NCBI RefSeq assembly: GCF_037039395.1
Contig: NZ_CP146242.1
Coordinates: 1,973,001 to 2,037,000 of the forward strand
Source of the DNA: Agrobacterium vitis
GTDB lineage: Bacteria > Pseudomonadota > Alphaproteobacteria > Rhizobiales > Rhizobiaceae
DNA length: 64,000 nt
Direction of reading: 5' to 3'
Below are positions 26,512 to 36,427 of the stretch, piece after piece. A model generated the notes under the pieces. That model was not told the DNA's origin. It was given only the letters and a program-made list of their open reading frames with translations, and made no database searches. How positions within the stretch are numbered: position 1 is the first letter of the stretch; each line of letters begins with the position of its first letter. The translations under genes were made by a program, and so were the position numbers.

Positions 26512-27735
26512 ATGGTACTTCCGAAAGACGTCAAAAAGGTCGTTCTCGCCTATTCCGGCGGCCTCGATACCTCGATCATCCTGAAATGGCTCCAGACCGA
26601 ACTCGGCGCTGAAGTCGTGACCTTCACCGCCGATCTCGGCCAGGGCGAAGAGCTGGAACCGGCCCGCAAAAAAGCGGAAATGCTGGGCATCAAGGAAATC
26701 TTCATCGAGGATGTCCGCGAGGAATTCGTCCGCGATTTCGTCTTCCCAATGTTCCGCGCCAATGCCGTCTATGAAGGCGTCTACCTGCTCGGCACCTCGA
26801 TTGCCCGGCCGCTGATTTCCAAGCACCTGATCGAGATTGCCAAGAAGACCGGCGCCGATGCTATCGCTCACGGCGCGACCGGCAAGGGCAATGATCAGGT
26901 TCGCTTCGAGCTTTCGGCCTATGCGTTGAACCCTGATATCAAGATCATTGCGCCCTGGCGCGATTGGGCTTTCAAGAGCCGTACCGATCTGCTGGCCTTT
27001 GCCGAGCAGAACCAGATCCCGGTTGCCAAGGATAAAAAGGGCGAAGCGCCGTTCTCTGTCGATGCCAACCTGTTGCATTCCTCTTCCGAGGGCAAGGTTC
27101 TGGAAGATCCGTCCCAGGAAGCGCCGGAATATGTGCATATGCGCACGATTTCGCCGGAAGCCGCTCCCGATAAGGCGACCGTCATCAAGGTCGGCTTTGA
27201 AAAGGGCGATGCCGTGTCGATCAACGGCGTGCGGATGAGCCCGGCGACGCTGCTGGCGGAACTCAACACCTATGGCCGTGACAACGGCATTGGCCGTCTG
27301 GATCTGGTTGAAAACCGCTTCGTCGGCATGAAGAGCCGTGGCGTTTACGAGACCCCCGGCGGCACCATCCTGTTGACCGCCCACCGCGCCATCGAATCGA
27401 TCACGCTGGATCGTGGCGCTGCTCATCTCAAGGATGAGCTGATGCCGCGCTATGCCGAGCTGATCTATTACGGATTCTGGTTCTCGCCGGAGCGTGAAAT
27501 GTTGCAGGCGATGATCGACAAGAGTCAGGAACATGTCGAAGGCGAAGTGACGCTGAAGCTCTATAAGGGCAATGTCATGGTCATCGGCCGCGAATCGCCG
27601 AAGTCGCTCTATTCCGACCAGCTCGTCACCTTCGAAGACGATCAGGGCGCCTATGACCAGAAGGATGCGGCAGGCTTCATCAAGCTCAATGCACTCCGTC
27701 TGCGCACGCTGGCCAAGCGCAATCTCGGCAAGTAA
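26512..27735 (+). CDS. argG: Argininosuccinate synthase
   Basis: Condenses citrulline and aspartate with ATP in the penultimate step of arginine synthesis. It is 407 residues from the ATG at 26512, the usual length. The ATP-pyrophosphatase P-loop reads AYSGGLDTS (residues 13-21); [10 protein letters not shown] and the C-terminal tetramerisation helix are present. Start choice: the family N terminus ([15 protein letters not shown]) begins at 26512, but the good GAGGAGG site lies about 9 bases before an in-frame GTG at 26479, which would add 11 residues. Terminated by a strong hairpin. Confidence 0.96.
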   Translation: MVLPKDVKKVVLAYSGGLDTSIILKWLQTELGAEVVTFTADLGQGEELEPARKKAEMLGIKEIFIEDVREEFVRDFVFPMFRANAVYEGVYLLGTSIARPLISKHLIEIAKKTGADAIAHGATGKGNDQVRFELSAYALNPDIKIIAPWRDWAFKSRTDLLAFAEQNQIPVAKDKKGEAPFSVDANLLHSSSEGKVLEDPSQEAPEYVHMRTISPEAAPDKATVIKVGFEKGDAVSINGVRMSPATLLAELNTYGRDNGIGRLDLVENRFVGMKSRGVYETPGGTILLTAHRAIESITLDRGAAHLKDELMPRYAELIYYGFWFSPEREMLQAMIDKSQEHVEGEVTLKLYKGNVMVIGRESPKSLYSDQLVTFEDDQGAYDQKDAAGFIKLNALRLRTLAKRNLGK

Positions 27736-27757
27736 TCATAGGATTTGAAAGATTTGA

Positions 27758-27790
27758 AACCGCCGCCGGGACACTGGCGGCGGTTTTTTT
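27758..27790. terminator. Terminator shared by argG and the convergent MFS gene
   Basis: A perfect 10-bp stem AACCGCCGCC / GGCGGCGGTT with an 8-base loop and a T run on the plus strand, 22 bases after argG. The T run merges into the stop codon of the convergent MFS gene (27789), so the hairpin probably serves both directions; on the minus strand only TTT follows. Confidence 0.9.
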
Positions 27791-28997
27791 ACTGGATCTG
27801 TTTCCAGGCGCGAAGGAAGCCGAGATAGGCGATGATCGCCATCAATTCCATCAGGGGAATGATGGTGCCGAAGGCGGTCAGCGGATCGCCAAGCCAGGAG
27901 GCGGCAAGACCGCCCAGAAAACCGCAGCTCATCTGCACAAAGCCCATCAGGGCCGCCGCCGACCCCGCCAGCTTTGGATGCGGCAGCAGACCTGCGGTGG
28001 AGATGTCGGGAATGACGAAGGCCATGCCGAAGGCGCAGACGGCGACCGGTCCCATGATGGAGAGATAAGTCGGGGTCAGCAGATGGGTGGACAAAAAGAT
28101 CAGCAATCCGCCGCAACCAGCTAGAACCAGCCCGAAGCGCAGCGCGTGACCGGGCAGTAAATGCTTCGATACCAGCCGCAGCACCACTGAACCAGCGAAA
28201 TAGGAGCCGGTCTGCATCAACATGCCAAGGCCGAATTGCGCTGGCGACAGCCCGACCTTGTTGATCAAAACGAAAGGCAGCATGGTGGATTGCGCATAGA
28301 GTGCGCCGACACAGCCGCCCAGAACCAGGGCCGAGCATAGCACCCGCGGGTCGGCCATCAAGGTCGCGTAAGAGGTGATAAGTCTGGCGGGGCGAATCAT
28401 TTGCCGGTCCGGCACCGCCGTTTCCGCCATCAGAATGGCGACCGTGATAATGCTGACCACGCCGAATCCGACCATCAGCAGAAACACCGATTGCCAACCG
28501 AAGGCGACAAGCGCCAGCCCGCCGACGGTCGGCCCCATGGCCGGTCCTATGGCCAGCATGATGCCGATCATATTGATGATCCGGGAGGCCTGCTCTCCGA
28601 CGAACTGGTCGCGAACCACGGCGCGCGACACCGTGACCCCGACGGATGCGCCGATGCCCTGAATGATACGCCCGGCCAGCAGCAATTCCACCGTCGGCGC
28701 AAAGGCGGCGGCGAGGCTACCGAGCAGGTAGATGCCAAGAAAGCCCAGCGTTGCATTGCGTCGTCCGAACGCATCCGAACACGGGCCGGATAGCAATTGT
28801 GCGCAGGCAAAACCCGCGAAATACAGTGACAGGCTGAGCTTGATGGCCGCATCCGTGGTCGAAAAGGCATGGACCAATTGCGGCATGGCGGGTGTGTAGA
28901 TCGCCATGGACAGCGGACCGATCATGGTCAGCAGTGCGCCAAGCAGGGAGGTGCGGTTCTCGCTCATCCGGGACGGCGGGGTGGCGGATTTCGTCAT
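27789..28997 (-). CDS. Bcr/CflA-type multidrug efflux MFS transporter
   Basis: A 402-residue major facilitator with twelve hydrophobic helices. Near the N terminus are LLGALLTMIGPLSMAIYTPAMPQL and LSGPCSDAFGRRNATL (motif A variant), followed by GRIIQGIGASVGVTVSRAVVRDQF, the family-typical motif of the Bcr/CflA drug-proton antiporters. It probably exports antibiotics such as bicyclomycin-like or phenicol compounds; the substrate is unproven. Divergent from the peptidase gene dcp; convergent with argG. Confidence 0.88.
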   Translation of the reverse strand: MTKSATPPSRMSENRTSLLGALLTMIGPLSMAIYTPAMPQLVHAFSTTDAAIKLSLSLYFAGFACAQLLSGPCSDAFGRRNATLGFLGIYLLGSLAAAFAPTVELLLAGRIIQGIGASVGVTVSRAVVRDQFVGEQASRIINMIGIMLAIGPAMGPTVGGLALVAFGWQSVFLLMVGFGVVSIITVAILMAETAVPDRQMIRPARLITSYATLMADPRVLCSALVLGGCVGALYAQSTMLPFVLINKVGLSPAQFGLGMLMQTGSYFAGSVVLRLVSKHLLPGHALRFGLVLAGCGGLLIFLSTHLLTPTYLSIMGPVAVCAFGMAFVIPDISTAGLLPHPKLAGSAAALMGFVQMSCGFLGGLAASWLGDPLTAFGTIIPLMELMAIIAYLGFLRAWKQIQ

Positions 28998-29214
28998 GGG
29001 GCGGAGGCATATTCAACGTGCATGGATCACTGGTAAGCCAGCAGGCAGGCAATTGAAATGAAAAATTCTTCGGCCGGTTGCCGTCATTGCTATCGGAGAT
29101 CCCACGGATGCCCCCACACGCGCAACAGAGGGGTGGCATAGGTGTGACGCAGGGGTGACAATGGCGGGAATGATCGCCTATATCTTTGTCATTGATGAGA
29201 AGGATTGCTTCGTG

Positions 29215-31299
29215 ATGACATCTCCAGACCGTAATCTTGGCCCCAATGGCGCCTTTGCCACCGTCACCGACTGGAATGGGCCGCATGGCCTGCCGAATTT
29301 CACTGCCATCGGCGATGAGGATTTCGCCCCGGCCTTCGACATGGCGCTGGCCGAACACGACGCAGACATCGACACCATCGCCAATTATCCGTCGGAGCCG
29401 ACATTCGACAATACCATCGTTGCGCTGGAGATAGCCGGAGACGGCCTGTCGCGGGTCTCGGCGCTGTTCTGGAACAAGGCCGGTGCCGATACCAATAAGG
29501 TCATCCAGGCGCTCGAGCGCGAGATCGCGCCGAAAATGTCGCGCCATTATTCGAAGATCAGCATGAATGCCGCACTGTTTGCCCGCGTCGATGCCTTGTG
29601 GGAAAAGCGCGACAGCCTGGGCCTGACGCTGGAGCAGACCCGGGTGCTGGAACGCCACTGGAAAGGTTTTGTCAAGGCCGGAGCCAAGCTTGCCAAGCCC
29701 GAGCAGGAGCGGTTGGCAGCGATCAATGAGCGGCTGGCCAGCCTTGGCGCCAATTTCGGCCAGAACGTGCTGGGCGATGAAACCGATTGGGCATTGCCGC
29801 TGACCAGCGATGACGAGCTGGCGGGCATTCCTGATTTTCTGAAGGATGCCATGGCCTCTGCCGCGCAAGCCCGTGGCAAGGGGGAAGCCTACGCCGTGAC
29901 GCTGTCGCGCTCGGTCATCGTGCCGTTCCTGACCTTTTCTGAGCGTCGGGACCTGCGCGAGACCGCCTTCAAGGCCTGGGTGGCCCGTGGTGAAAATGGC
30001 GGTGAGCGTGACAATCGCGCCATCGTCACCGAAACCCTGGCGCTTCGGGCGGAAAAGGCCAAGCTGTTGGGCTATAAGAATTTCGCGGCCCTGAAGCTTG
30101 ACAATACCATGGCCAAGACCCCGGAAGCGGTCAACGGCCTGCTGATGCAGGTCTGGGAACGCGCTGTCGCCCAGGCGGCGATCGAAGAGCAGGAATTGGC
30201 GGACCTGATTGCCAAGGATGGCAAGAATCATGAGGTTGCGCCGTGGGATTGGCGTTTCTATGCCGAGAAGCTGCGCTCCGAACGGTTCAATTTTTCGGAA
30301 GCCGAACTGAAGCCTTATCTGCAACTGGAAAAAATCATCGAAGCCTGCTTTGCCGTGGCAAAAAAGCTGTTCGGCATCACTGCCGTGCCGCTGAACGATG
30401 TGAAGGGCTATCACCCGGATGTGCGGGTGTTTGAAATCCGCGAGGCGGATGGCACGCTGAAGGCGCTGTTCCTCGGCGATTATTTCGCCCGGTCCTCGAA
30501 GCGCTCCGGCGCCTGGATGAGTTCTTTCCAGTCGCAGCACAAACTGGCCTTGAAGAACGGCATGCAGGGCGAATTGCCGATCATCTACAATGTCTGCAAT
30601 TTCGCCAAGCCTGCCGAAGGCAAGCCAGCGCTGCTGTCACTGGACGATGCCCGCACGCTGTTTCATGAATTCGGCCATGCCCTGCATGGTATGCTGTCTG
30701 ACGTCACTTACCCCTCGGTATCGGGTACGGCGGTGTCGCGTGACTTTGTGGAACTGCCCTCGCAGCTCTATGAACATTGGTTGACGGTGCCGGATATCCT
30801 GAAAACCTATGCCGTGCATTACCAGACCGGCGAGGCCATGCCGCAGGCCTTGCTCGACAAGGTTCTGGCAGCCCAGACCTTCAATGCCGGGTTCGATACG
30901 GTTGAATTCACCTCTTCGGCGCTGGTCGATATGGCGTTTCACACGCGGGAAGATCAGGTAGGCGATCCGATGGCGGTGCAGGCGCAGGTTCTCCAAAACA
31001 TCGGCATGCCATCCTCCATCGTCATGCGCCATGCCACGCCGCATTTCCAGCATGTGTTTTCCGGCGATGGCTATTCGGCCGGCTATTATTCCTACATGTG
31101 GTCGGAAGTGCTGGACGCCGATGCTTTCGAGGCTTTCGAGGAAACCGGCAATGCCTTCGACCCTGATATGGCTGAACGGCTGAAGGACAATATCTATGCC
31201 ATCGGCGGGGCGGTGGACCCGGAAGAAACCTACAAGGCTTTCCGTGGCCGGTTGCCGAGCCCGGAAGCGATGTTGAAGAAGCGTGGGCTTGCGGCATAA
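29215..31299 (+). CDS. dcp: M3 family peptidyl-dipeptidase Dcp
   Basis: Zinc metallopeptidase that releases C-terminal dipeptides from short peptides in the cytoplasm. It is 694 residues, close to E. coli Dcp. The zinc site HEFGH lies at residues 484-488 (FHEFGHALHG), with the downstream glutamate region FVELPSQLYEHW and the HYQTG and GYYSYMWSEVLDADAFEAF elements of the M3 family. The frame opens at 29155, but the ATG at 29215 has a GAGAAGG site. A terminator-like hairpin follows about 80 bases later, in front of phoD. Confidence 0.93.
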   Translation: MTSPDRNLGPNGAFATVTDWNGPHGLPNFTAIGDEDFAPAFDMALAEHDADIDTIANYPSEPTFDNTIVALEIAGDGLSRVSALFWNKAGADTNKVIQALEREIAPKMSRHYSKISMNAALFARVDALWEKRDSLGLTLEQTRVLERHWKGFVKAGAKLAKPEQERLAAINERLASLGANFGQNVLGDETDWALPLTSDDELAGIPDFLKDAMASAAQARGKGEAYAVTLSRSVIVPFLTFSERRDLRETAFKAWVARGENGGERDNRAIVTETLALRAEKAKLLGYKNFAALKLDNTMAKTPEAVNGLLMQVWERAVAQAAIEEQELADLIAKDGKNHEVAPWDWRFYAEKLRSERFNFSEAELKPYLQLEKIIEACFAVAKKLFGITAVPLNDVKGYHPDVRVFEIREADGTLKALFLGDYFARSSKRSGAWMSSFQSQHKLALKNGMQGELPIIYNVCNFAKPAEGKPALLSLDDARTLFHEFGHALHGMLSDVTYPSVSGTAVSRDFVELPSQLYEHWLTVPDILKTYAVHYQTGEAMPQALLDKVLAAQTFNAGFDTVEFTSSALVDMAFHTREDQVGDPMAVQAQVLQNIGMPSSIVMRHATPHFQHVFSGDGYSAGYYSYMWSEVLDADAFEAFEETGNAFDPDMAERLKDNIYAIGGAVDPEETYKAFRGRLPSPEAMLKKRGLAA

Positions 31300-31334
31300 G
31301 CTGTTCGGCTGCTGTTGCAGGAAATTTAATGAAA

Positions 31335-31363
31335 CTGTCACGCTGCGGTTAAGCGCCTGACAT
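31335..31363 (+). promoter_or_regulatory. Pho-box-like triple direct repeat upstream of phoD
   Basis: Three 7-base units at an exact 11-base period: CTGTCAC (31335), CGGTTAA (31346) and CTGACAT (31357). The PhoB consensus is CTGTCAT repeated with 4-base spacers; the outer two units match in 6 of 7 positions, the middle in 4. It lies 66-94 bases upstream of the ATG of a PhoD-type phosphatase, a classic Pho regulon member. A good -10 is not obvious downstream. Confidence 0.65.
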
Positions 31364-31380
31364 GTCTCTCTGTTTGGTTC

Positions 31381-31413
31381 CGACGTCGGTTCTTTTGAAC
31401 CGGCGTCGTTTTT
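31381..31413 (+). terminator. Hairpin with T run between dcp and phoD
   Basis: A 12-bp stem (one G-T wobble) CGACGTCGGTTC / GAACCGGCGTCG with a TTTT loop, followed by TTTTT. It sits downstream of dcp but also 15 bases before the phoD ATG, and downstream of the Pho-box-like repeat. It may end dcp transcripts, attenuate phoD, or both. Confidence 0.75.
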
Positions 31414-31428
31414 CCAAGGAGAGGTTTG

Positions 31429-33009
31429 ATGTCCACATCCTTCACGGCGCTGAGCCGCCGTTCGTTTCTTCTCGGCACCAGTGCCGCTGGTCTTGCTGCC
31501 GGGTCCGGTCTGGCGCTGCCGTTTTATGCGCGGGCGGCGGACCGCCCTGTTTTTACCCACGGCGTCCAATCCGGCGATGTCGATCTGAATTCCGGGATGA
31601 TCTGGACGCGGGTAGACCGCCCTTCGCGGATCATGATGGAATATTCGACCACCGAAAGCTTTGCCAATCCTGTCCGTCTCGCCGCTCTCAATGCGCTGCC
31701 GGACAGCGACTATGCCGTGAAGCGGCTTTTGACGGACCTGCCTGCCGACCAGGATATTTTCTATCGGTTCACGGCTGCCGATCTTTCCCATATCAACAGT
31801 GTTTCCGAGCCGATTACCGGACGGTTCCGCACCGCGCCCGCCTCCAGGCGCAATGTCCGCTTCGTCTGGTCGGGTGATACGGTAGGTCAGGGCTGGGGCA
31901 TCGATGAAACCGGCATGAAGACCTATGCCACGATGGCCAAGCATCAGCCGGATTTCTTCCTGCATTCCGGCGATACCATCTATGCGGACGGCCCCATCAA
32001 GGAAGAAGTCGATCTGAAGGACGGCACCAAGTGGAAGAATGTCATCGTCACCGATGAAAAGCGCAAGGTGGCCGAAACCCTGGACGAATATCGCGGCCAG
32101 TGGAAATACAATATGATGGACAAGAACGTCCTGGAACTGTCGGCGATCTGTCCAACCCATTACCAGTGGGATGACCATGAAGTGCTGAACAACTGGTCGT
32201 CGGGCAAGGACCTGACTGCCGACAGCCGCTATAGCGAAAAATCCATCGCCCTGCTGTCGGCGCGCGCTGCCCGTGCCTTCCATGAAATGACGCCGATCCG
32301 CTATACGCCCGCCGAGCCGGGCCGGGTTTACCGCAAGATTTCCCATGGTCCGCTGGTCGACGTGTTCTTCCTCGACATGCGCAGTTATCGCGGTTCCAAT
32401 CATGACGGCATGGAAACGGTGCAGACGCCGGAATCGCGCATCCTGGGTGCCGAGCAGGTGGCCTGGCTGAAGCGGGAACTGACCAATTCCAAGGCGACCT
32501 GGAAAATCATCGCTGCCGACATGCCGTTGAGCCTGATCGTTTGGGACGATTATCTCAATAAGAAAGGCACGGAAGCCGTAGCGCAGGGCCATAATGGCGA
32601 GCCGCGTGGCCGCGAGCTGGAAATTGCCGAACTGCTGCGGCATATGAAGACGACTGGCATTCGCAATACCGTCTGGCTGACGGCGGATGTGCATTATACC
32701 GCCGCCCATTATTACAATCCCGACAAAGCCGCTTTCCAGGATTTCGAACCCTTCTGGGAGTTCGTCTCCGGTCCCCTGCATGCGGGTACATTCGGGCCGA
32801 ACGATCTCGACATGACCTTTGGCCCTGAGCTGAAATTCATCAAGGCGCCAACCGCCGAGCAGGGCCAGAACCTGCCGCCGTCAGCGGGTCTTCAGTTCTT
32901 CGGCATCGTCGATGTCGATGGCCAGAGCGAACAGCTTTCCGTACGGCTGATGGACCGGGACGACAACGAGCTCTATAAGGTCGTGCTCGATCCGGTGCGC
33001 AGCGCCTGA
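31429..33009 (+). CDS. phoD: Alkaline phosphatase / phosphodiesterase PhoD family
   Basis: A 526-residue secreted phosphatase of the PhoD family (Ca2+/Fe3+-dependent phospho-mono- and diesterases). A twin-arginine signal is clear: SRRSFLLGTSAAG with Arg10-Arg11, cleavage near residue 37 (ARAADRP). The family domain starts FTHGVQSGDV; metal-binding parts WSGDTV, HSGDTIYADG, YQWDDHEVLNNW and TADVHYTAAHYY follow in order. The ATG at 31429 follows AAGGAGAGG. A Pho-box candidate upstream suggests induction by phosphate starvation. Confidence 0.92.
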   Translation: MSTSFTALSRRSFLLGTSAAGLAAGSGLALPFYARAADRPVFTHGVQSGDVDLNSGMIWTRVDRPSRIMMEYSTTESFANPVRLAALNALPDSDYAVKRLLTDLPADQDIFYRFTAADLSHINSVSEPITGRFRTAPASRRNVRFVWSGDTVGQGWGIDETGMKTYATMAKHQPDFFLHSGDTIYADGPIKEEVDLKDGTKWKNVIVTDEKRKVAETLDEYRGQWKYNMMDKNVLELSAICPTHYQWDDHEVLNNWSSGKDLTADSRYSEKSIALLSARAARAFHEMTPIRYTPAEPGRVYRKISHGPLVDVFFLDMRSYRGSNHDGMETVQTPESRILGAEQVAWLKRELTNSKATWKIIAADMPLSLIVWDDYLNKKGTEAVAQGHNGEPRGRELEIAELLRHMKTTGIRNTVWLTADVHYTAAHYYNPDKAAFQDFEPFWEFVSGPLHAGTFGPNDLDMTFGPELKFIKAPTAEQGQNLPPSAGLQFFGIVDVDGQSEQLSVRLMDRDDNELYKVVLDPVRSA

Positions 33010-33026
33010 TTCTTCGGTGAAAATGC

Positions 33027-33058
33027 GGCAGAGCGTCATCAAGACGCTTTGCCTCTTT
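33027..33058 (+). terminator. Probable terminator of phoD
   Basis: An 11-bp stem with one G-T wobble (GGCAGAGCGTC / GACGCTTTGCC), loop ATCAA, followed by TCTTTC, 17 bases after the phoD stop. Confidence 0.6.
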
Positions 33059-33168
33059 CGCAAATGCAAAAAACAGGGTATGAGCGCCCCAAAGTAACAG
33101 GCGCGGTCTTTGGTTTCATCAACGGCACCGGCATGGACTTCGCGCCAGAGCCATCAGAGATCCTAATC

Positions 33169-34998
33169 ATGAAGATTCGCAATATCGCGATCATCGCGCA
33201 CGTTGACCATGGGAAAACCACCCTTGTTGACGAACTTCTGAAACAGTCCGGTTCGTTCCGCGAAAACCAGCGCGTTGCAGAGCGCGTCATGGACAGCAAC
33301 GATCTGGAAAAAGAGCGCGGCATCACCATTCTCGCCAAGGCAACCTCGGTTGAATGGAAGGGCGTTCGCGTCAACATCGTCGACACCCCCGGCCACGCCG
33401 ACTTCGGCGGCGAAGTCGAGCGTATCCTGTCGATGGTGGACGGCGCTATCGTTCTCGTCGACTCCTCGGAAGGCCCGATGCCGCAGACCAAATTCGTGGT
33501 CGGCAAGGCACTCAAGGTTGGTCTTCGCCCAATCGTTGCGATCAACAAGATCGACCGTCCCGATGGCCGCCATGAAGAAGTCATCAACGAAGTCTTCGAC
33601 CTGTTCGCCAGCCTCGACGCAACCGATGAGCAGCTCGACTTCCCGATCCTCTACGGTTCCGGTCGTGATGGCTGGATGAATATCGCCCCTGAAGGCCCGA
33701 AGGATCAGGGCCTGGCCCCGTTGCTGGACCTGGTGTTGCAGCATGTTCCTGAGCCAAGCGTTGGCGACGAAGACGGCGCGTTCCGCATGATCGGCACGCT
33801 GCTGGAAGCCAACCCCTTCCTTGGCCGCGTCATCACCGGTCGTATCCATTCCGGCTCGATCAAGCCGAACCAGTCGGTCAAGGTTCTGAGCCAGGACGGC
33901 AAGGTCATCGAAACCGGCCGTATTTCCAAGATCCTCGCGTTCCGCGGTATCGAGCGCACCGCCATCGAAGAAGCCCATGCTGGCGACATCGTGGCGATTG
34001 CCGGTCTCTCCAAGGGTACGGTTGCCGACACATTCTGCGATCCGTCCGTGACCGAAGCGCTGGAAGCCCAGCCGATCGATCCGCCGACCGTCACCATGTC
34101 CTTCCTGGTCAATGACAGCCCGCTGGCTGGCACAGAAGGCGACAAGGTCACGAGCCGCGTCATCCGCGACCGCCTGTTCAAGGAAGCCGAAGGCAACGTT
34201 GCTCTGAAGATTGAAGAATCGGAAGGCAAGGATTCGTTCTTCGTGTCTGGCCGCGGCGAATTGCAGCTGGCCGTTCTGATCGAAACCATGCGCCGCGAAG
34301 GCTTCGAGCTGGCCGTGTCGCGTCCGCGCGTCGTGATGCACAAGGACGAGAACGGCACCCTGATGGAGCCGATCGAAGAAGTCGTCATCGACGTCGATGA
34401 AGAACATTCCGGCGTCGTCGTGCAGAAAATGTCCGAGCGCAAGGCTGAAATGACCGAGCTGCGGCCTTCCGGCGGCAATCGCGTCCGCCTGGTGTTCTAT
34501 GCGCCCACCCGTGGCCTGATCGGCTACCAGTCGGAACTGCTGACGGATACCCGTGGCACGGCGATCATGAACCGCCTGTTCCACAACTACCAGCCGTTCA
34601 AGGGCGAAATCTCCGGTCGTAACAATGGCGTTCTGTTGTCCAACCAGTCCGGTGAAGCCGTGGCCTACGCCATGTTCAACCTGGAAGATCGCGGCCCGAT
34701 GATTATCGAGCCAGGCGAAAAGGTTTATGCAGGCATGATCGTCGGCATTCACTCGCGCGACAACGATCTGGAAGTCAACGTTCTCAAGGGCAAGCAGCTG
34801 ACCAACATCCGCTCTGCCGGCAAGGACGAAGCTGTCAAGCTGACCCCGCCGATCCGCATGACGCTGGACCGCGCGCTCTCCTGGATTCAGGACGACGAGC
34901 TGATGGAAGTGACGCCGAAGTCCATCCGTCTGCGCAAGTTCTACCTGGACGCCAACGACCGCAAGCGCTTCGGCAAGGCCCGCGTCGCCCAGGCTTGA
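33169..34998 (+). CDS. typA: Translational GTPase TypA/BipA
   Basis: Ribosome-associated GTPase of the EF-G family, needed for ribosome assembly at low temperature and for stress growth. It is 609 residues from the ATG at 33169 (MKIRNIAIIAHVDHGKTT). GTP motifs: AHVDHGKT (residues 10-17), DTPGHADFGGEVER, NKIDRP. The frame is open to 33049, but the shorter start is family-typical. Codon use is biased toward common C-ending codons, as in highly expressed genes. Followed by a strong terminator. Confidence 0.96.
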   Translation: MKIRNIAIIAHVDHGKTTLVDELLKQSGSFRENQRVAERVMDSNDLEKERGITILAKATSVEWKGVRVNIVDTPGHADFGGEVERILSMVDGAIVLVDSSEGPMPQTKFVVGKALKVGLRPIVAINKIDRPDGRHEEVINEVFDLFASLDATDEQLDFPILYGSGRDGWMNIAPEGPKDQGLAPLLDLVLQHVPEPSVGDEDGAFRMIGTLLEANPFLGRVITGRIHSGSIKPNQSVKVLSQDGKVIETGRISKILAFRGIERTAIEEAHAGDIVAIAGLSKGTVADTFCDPSVTEALEAQPIDPPTVTMSFLVNDSPLAGTEGDKVTSRVIRDRLFKEAEGNVALKIEESEGKDSFFVSGRGELQLAVLIETMRREGFELAVSRPRVVMHKDENGTLMEPIEEVVIDVDEEHSGVVVQKMSERKAEMTELRPSGGNRVRLVFYAPTRGLIGYQSELLTDTRGTAIMNRLFHNYQPFKGEISGRNNGVLLSNQSGEAVAYAMFNLEDRGPMIIEPGEKVYAGMIVGIHSRDNDLEVNVLKGKQLTNIRSAGKDEAVKLTPPIRMTLDRALSWIQDDELMEVTPKSIRLRKFYLDANDRKRFGKARVAQA

Positions 34999-35034
34999 TT
35001 GCCGTTTCTGCTTTTTTGTTTCTGAGAGATCATC

Positions 35035-35063
35035 AACCCCGGCCTGTTGGCCGGGGTTTTTTT
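35035..35063 (+). terminator. Rho-independent terminator of typA
   Basis: A perfect 10-bp stem AACCCCGGCC / GGCCGGGGTT with a TGTT loop and a run of T, 36 bases after the stop. Confidence 0.95.
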
Positions 35064-35245
35064 GTGCATAGGCCTTTAAGACGATTCTGATCCTCGGAAT
35101 TTTACAAGGACCACTCTTGCTTGATTGTTTAAGAAAGCGTTAATCTGGGACGTGGTTATGGGGCAAGCACGAGGAGGGGGCGGACTTGCCAGCGGGAATG
35201 ATTCCGCACTGATTGTCATCACCCCAGTCGGATGAGAGTGACGTT

Positions 35246-35752
35246 ATGAAGACGTTATCGATTGATGTACGTCCGGCTGCGCCGGATGATGGGAGAGCGC
35301 TTTCCGAGGCGCATCGGGAAGCCTGGCAGTCCACCTATAGCGGTCTTATCCCGCATCAGGCCTTGATCAGGATGATGGAGCGCCGTGGCGAGACATGGTG
35401 GCGCAAGGCCACCAATGGTCCGGCGACGGTGCTGGTGGTCGATATCGGCGGGGTGATTGCCGGATATGCGACGCTCGGCCTCAACCGGGCCAGGGGCCTT
35501 CCCTATGATGGCGAGATCTACGAGATCTATATGCGGCCGGCATATCAGGGCGTTGGCCTCGGATTTACGCTGTTTACCGAATGCCGCCGCCTGCTTAAAT
35601 CGCTGGGTTGCCGGGGATTGGTGGTCTGGTGCCTGGAGGACTGCGCCGGCGCCGTCAATTTCTTTCGCTCGAATGGCGGTACGGATAGCGTGGAAGGCAT
35701 GGAGGATTTCGATGCCGTCAGCCTGAAAAAGCTAGGGTTCGTTTGGGCCTGA
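35246..35752 (+). CDS. GNAT N-acetyltransferase
   Basis: A 168-residue acetyltransferase. It opens IDVRPAAPDDGRALSEAHREAW; the acetyl-CoA binding segment is YMRPAYQGVGLGFTLFTEC and the closing element is NFFRSNGGTDSVEG. The substrate is unknown. The frame is open from 35213; the ATG at 35246 is preferred since GAGAGTGAC precedes it. It stands alone between typA and ppa. Confidence 0.83.
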   Translation: MKTLSIDVRPAAPDDGRALSEAHREAWQSTYSGLIPHQALIRMMERRGETWWRKATNGPATVLVVDIGGVIAGYATLGLNRARGLPYDGEIYEIYMRPAYQGVGLGFTLFTECRRLLKSLGCRGLVVWCLEDCAGAVNFFRSNGGTDSVEGMEDFDAVSLKKLGFVWA

Positions 35753-35887
35753 TCGGCTCTCATGCGCGGTCCCGCAAGTCTTTACCTTGATTGCGTCCTT
35801 TATTGGGGCCGCCTGTCGCAAATGGTTGCTTTGGTTTAAGAAACCCTTTACGACACCGGGGATTTCAACCATCCCATGGGGTTAGAC

Positions 35888-36421
35888 ATGCGTATTGATG
35901 CGATTGCGATTGGCAAGAATCCGCCGGAAGATATCAACGTCATCGTTGAGGTGCCGGTCGGTGGCCAGCCGATCAAGTATGAGATGGACAAGGAAGCCGG
36001 TACGCTGATCGTCGACCGCTTTCTCTATACGCCGATGCATTATCCCGGTAATTACGGCTTCGTGCCGCATACGCTGTGTCTGGACGGCGACCCGCTGGAC
36101 GTGCTGATCTGCAATACCCGCCCGCTGGTGCCCGGCTGCGTCATCAATGTTCGCCCAATCGGCGTGATGATGATGGAAGACGATGGCGGCATGGACGAGA
36201 AGATCCTGGCCGTGCCGGTTCCCAAGCTGACCCGTCGCTATGACAAGGTCCACAATTACACCGACCTGCCGGAAATCACGCTCGCTCAGATCAAGCATTT
36301 CTTCGAGCATTACAAGGATCTGGAGCCCGGCAAATGGGTGAAGATCGGCGATTGGGGCGATGTCAATGTGGCCAAGAAGCTGATCGTCGAATCGATCGAG
36401 CGCGCCAAGAAAGAAGCGTGA
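35888..36421 (+). CDS. ppa: Inorganic pyrophosphatase
   Basis: Mg2+-dependent family I pyrophosphatase that removes the PPi made by biosynthetic reactions. It is 177 residues. The metal-binding signature [18 protein letters not shown], and the preceding [16 protein letters not shown] are all in place. The ATG at 35888 follows GGGGTTAG; an in-frame ATG at 35876 is less likely. It converges on the DUF167 gene with only 6 bases between stops; its terminator lies inside that gene. Confidence 0.96.
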   Translation: MRIDAIAIGKNPPEDINVIVEVPVGGQPIKYEMDKEAGTLIVDRFLYTPMHYPGNYGFVPHTLCLDGDPLDVLICNTRPLVPGCVINVRPIGVMMMEDDGGMDEKILAVPVPKLTRRYDKVHNYTDLPEITLAQIKHFFEHYKDLEPGKWVKIGDWGDVNVAKKLIVESIERAKKEA

Positions 36422-36427
36422 TTTGCC

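Noticed and set aside
28717..30540. Very long minus-strand frame opposite dcp
   Set aside because: It mirrors the coding strand of the clear M3 peptidase and runs on into the MFS gene in a different frame; it is a shadow frame caused by high GC.
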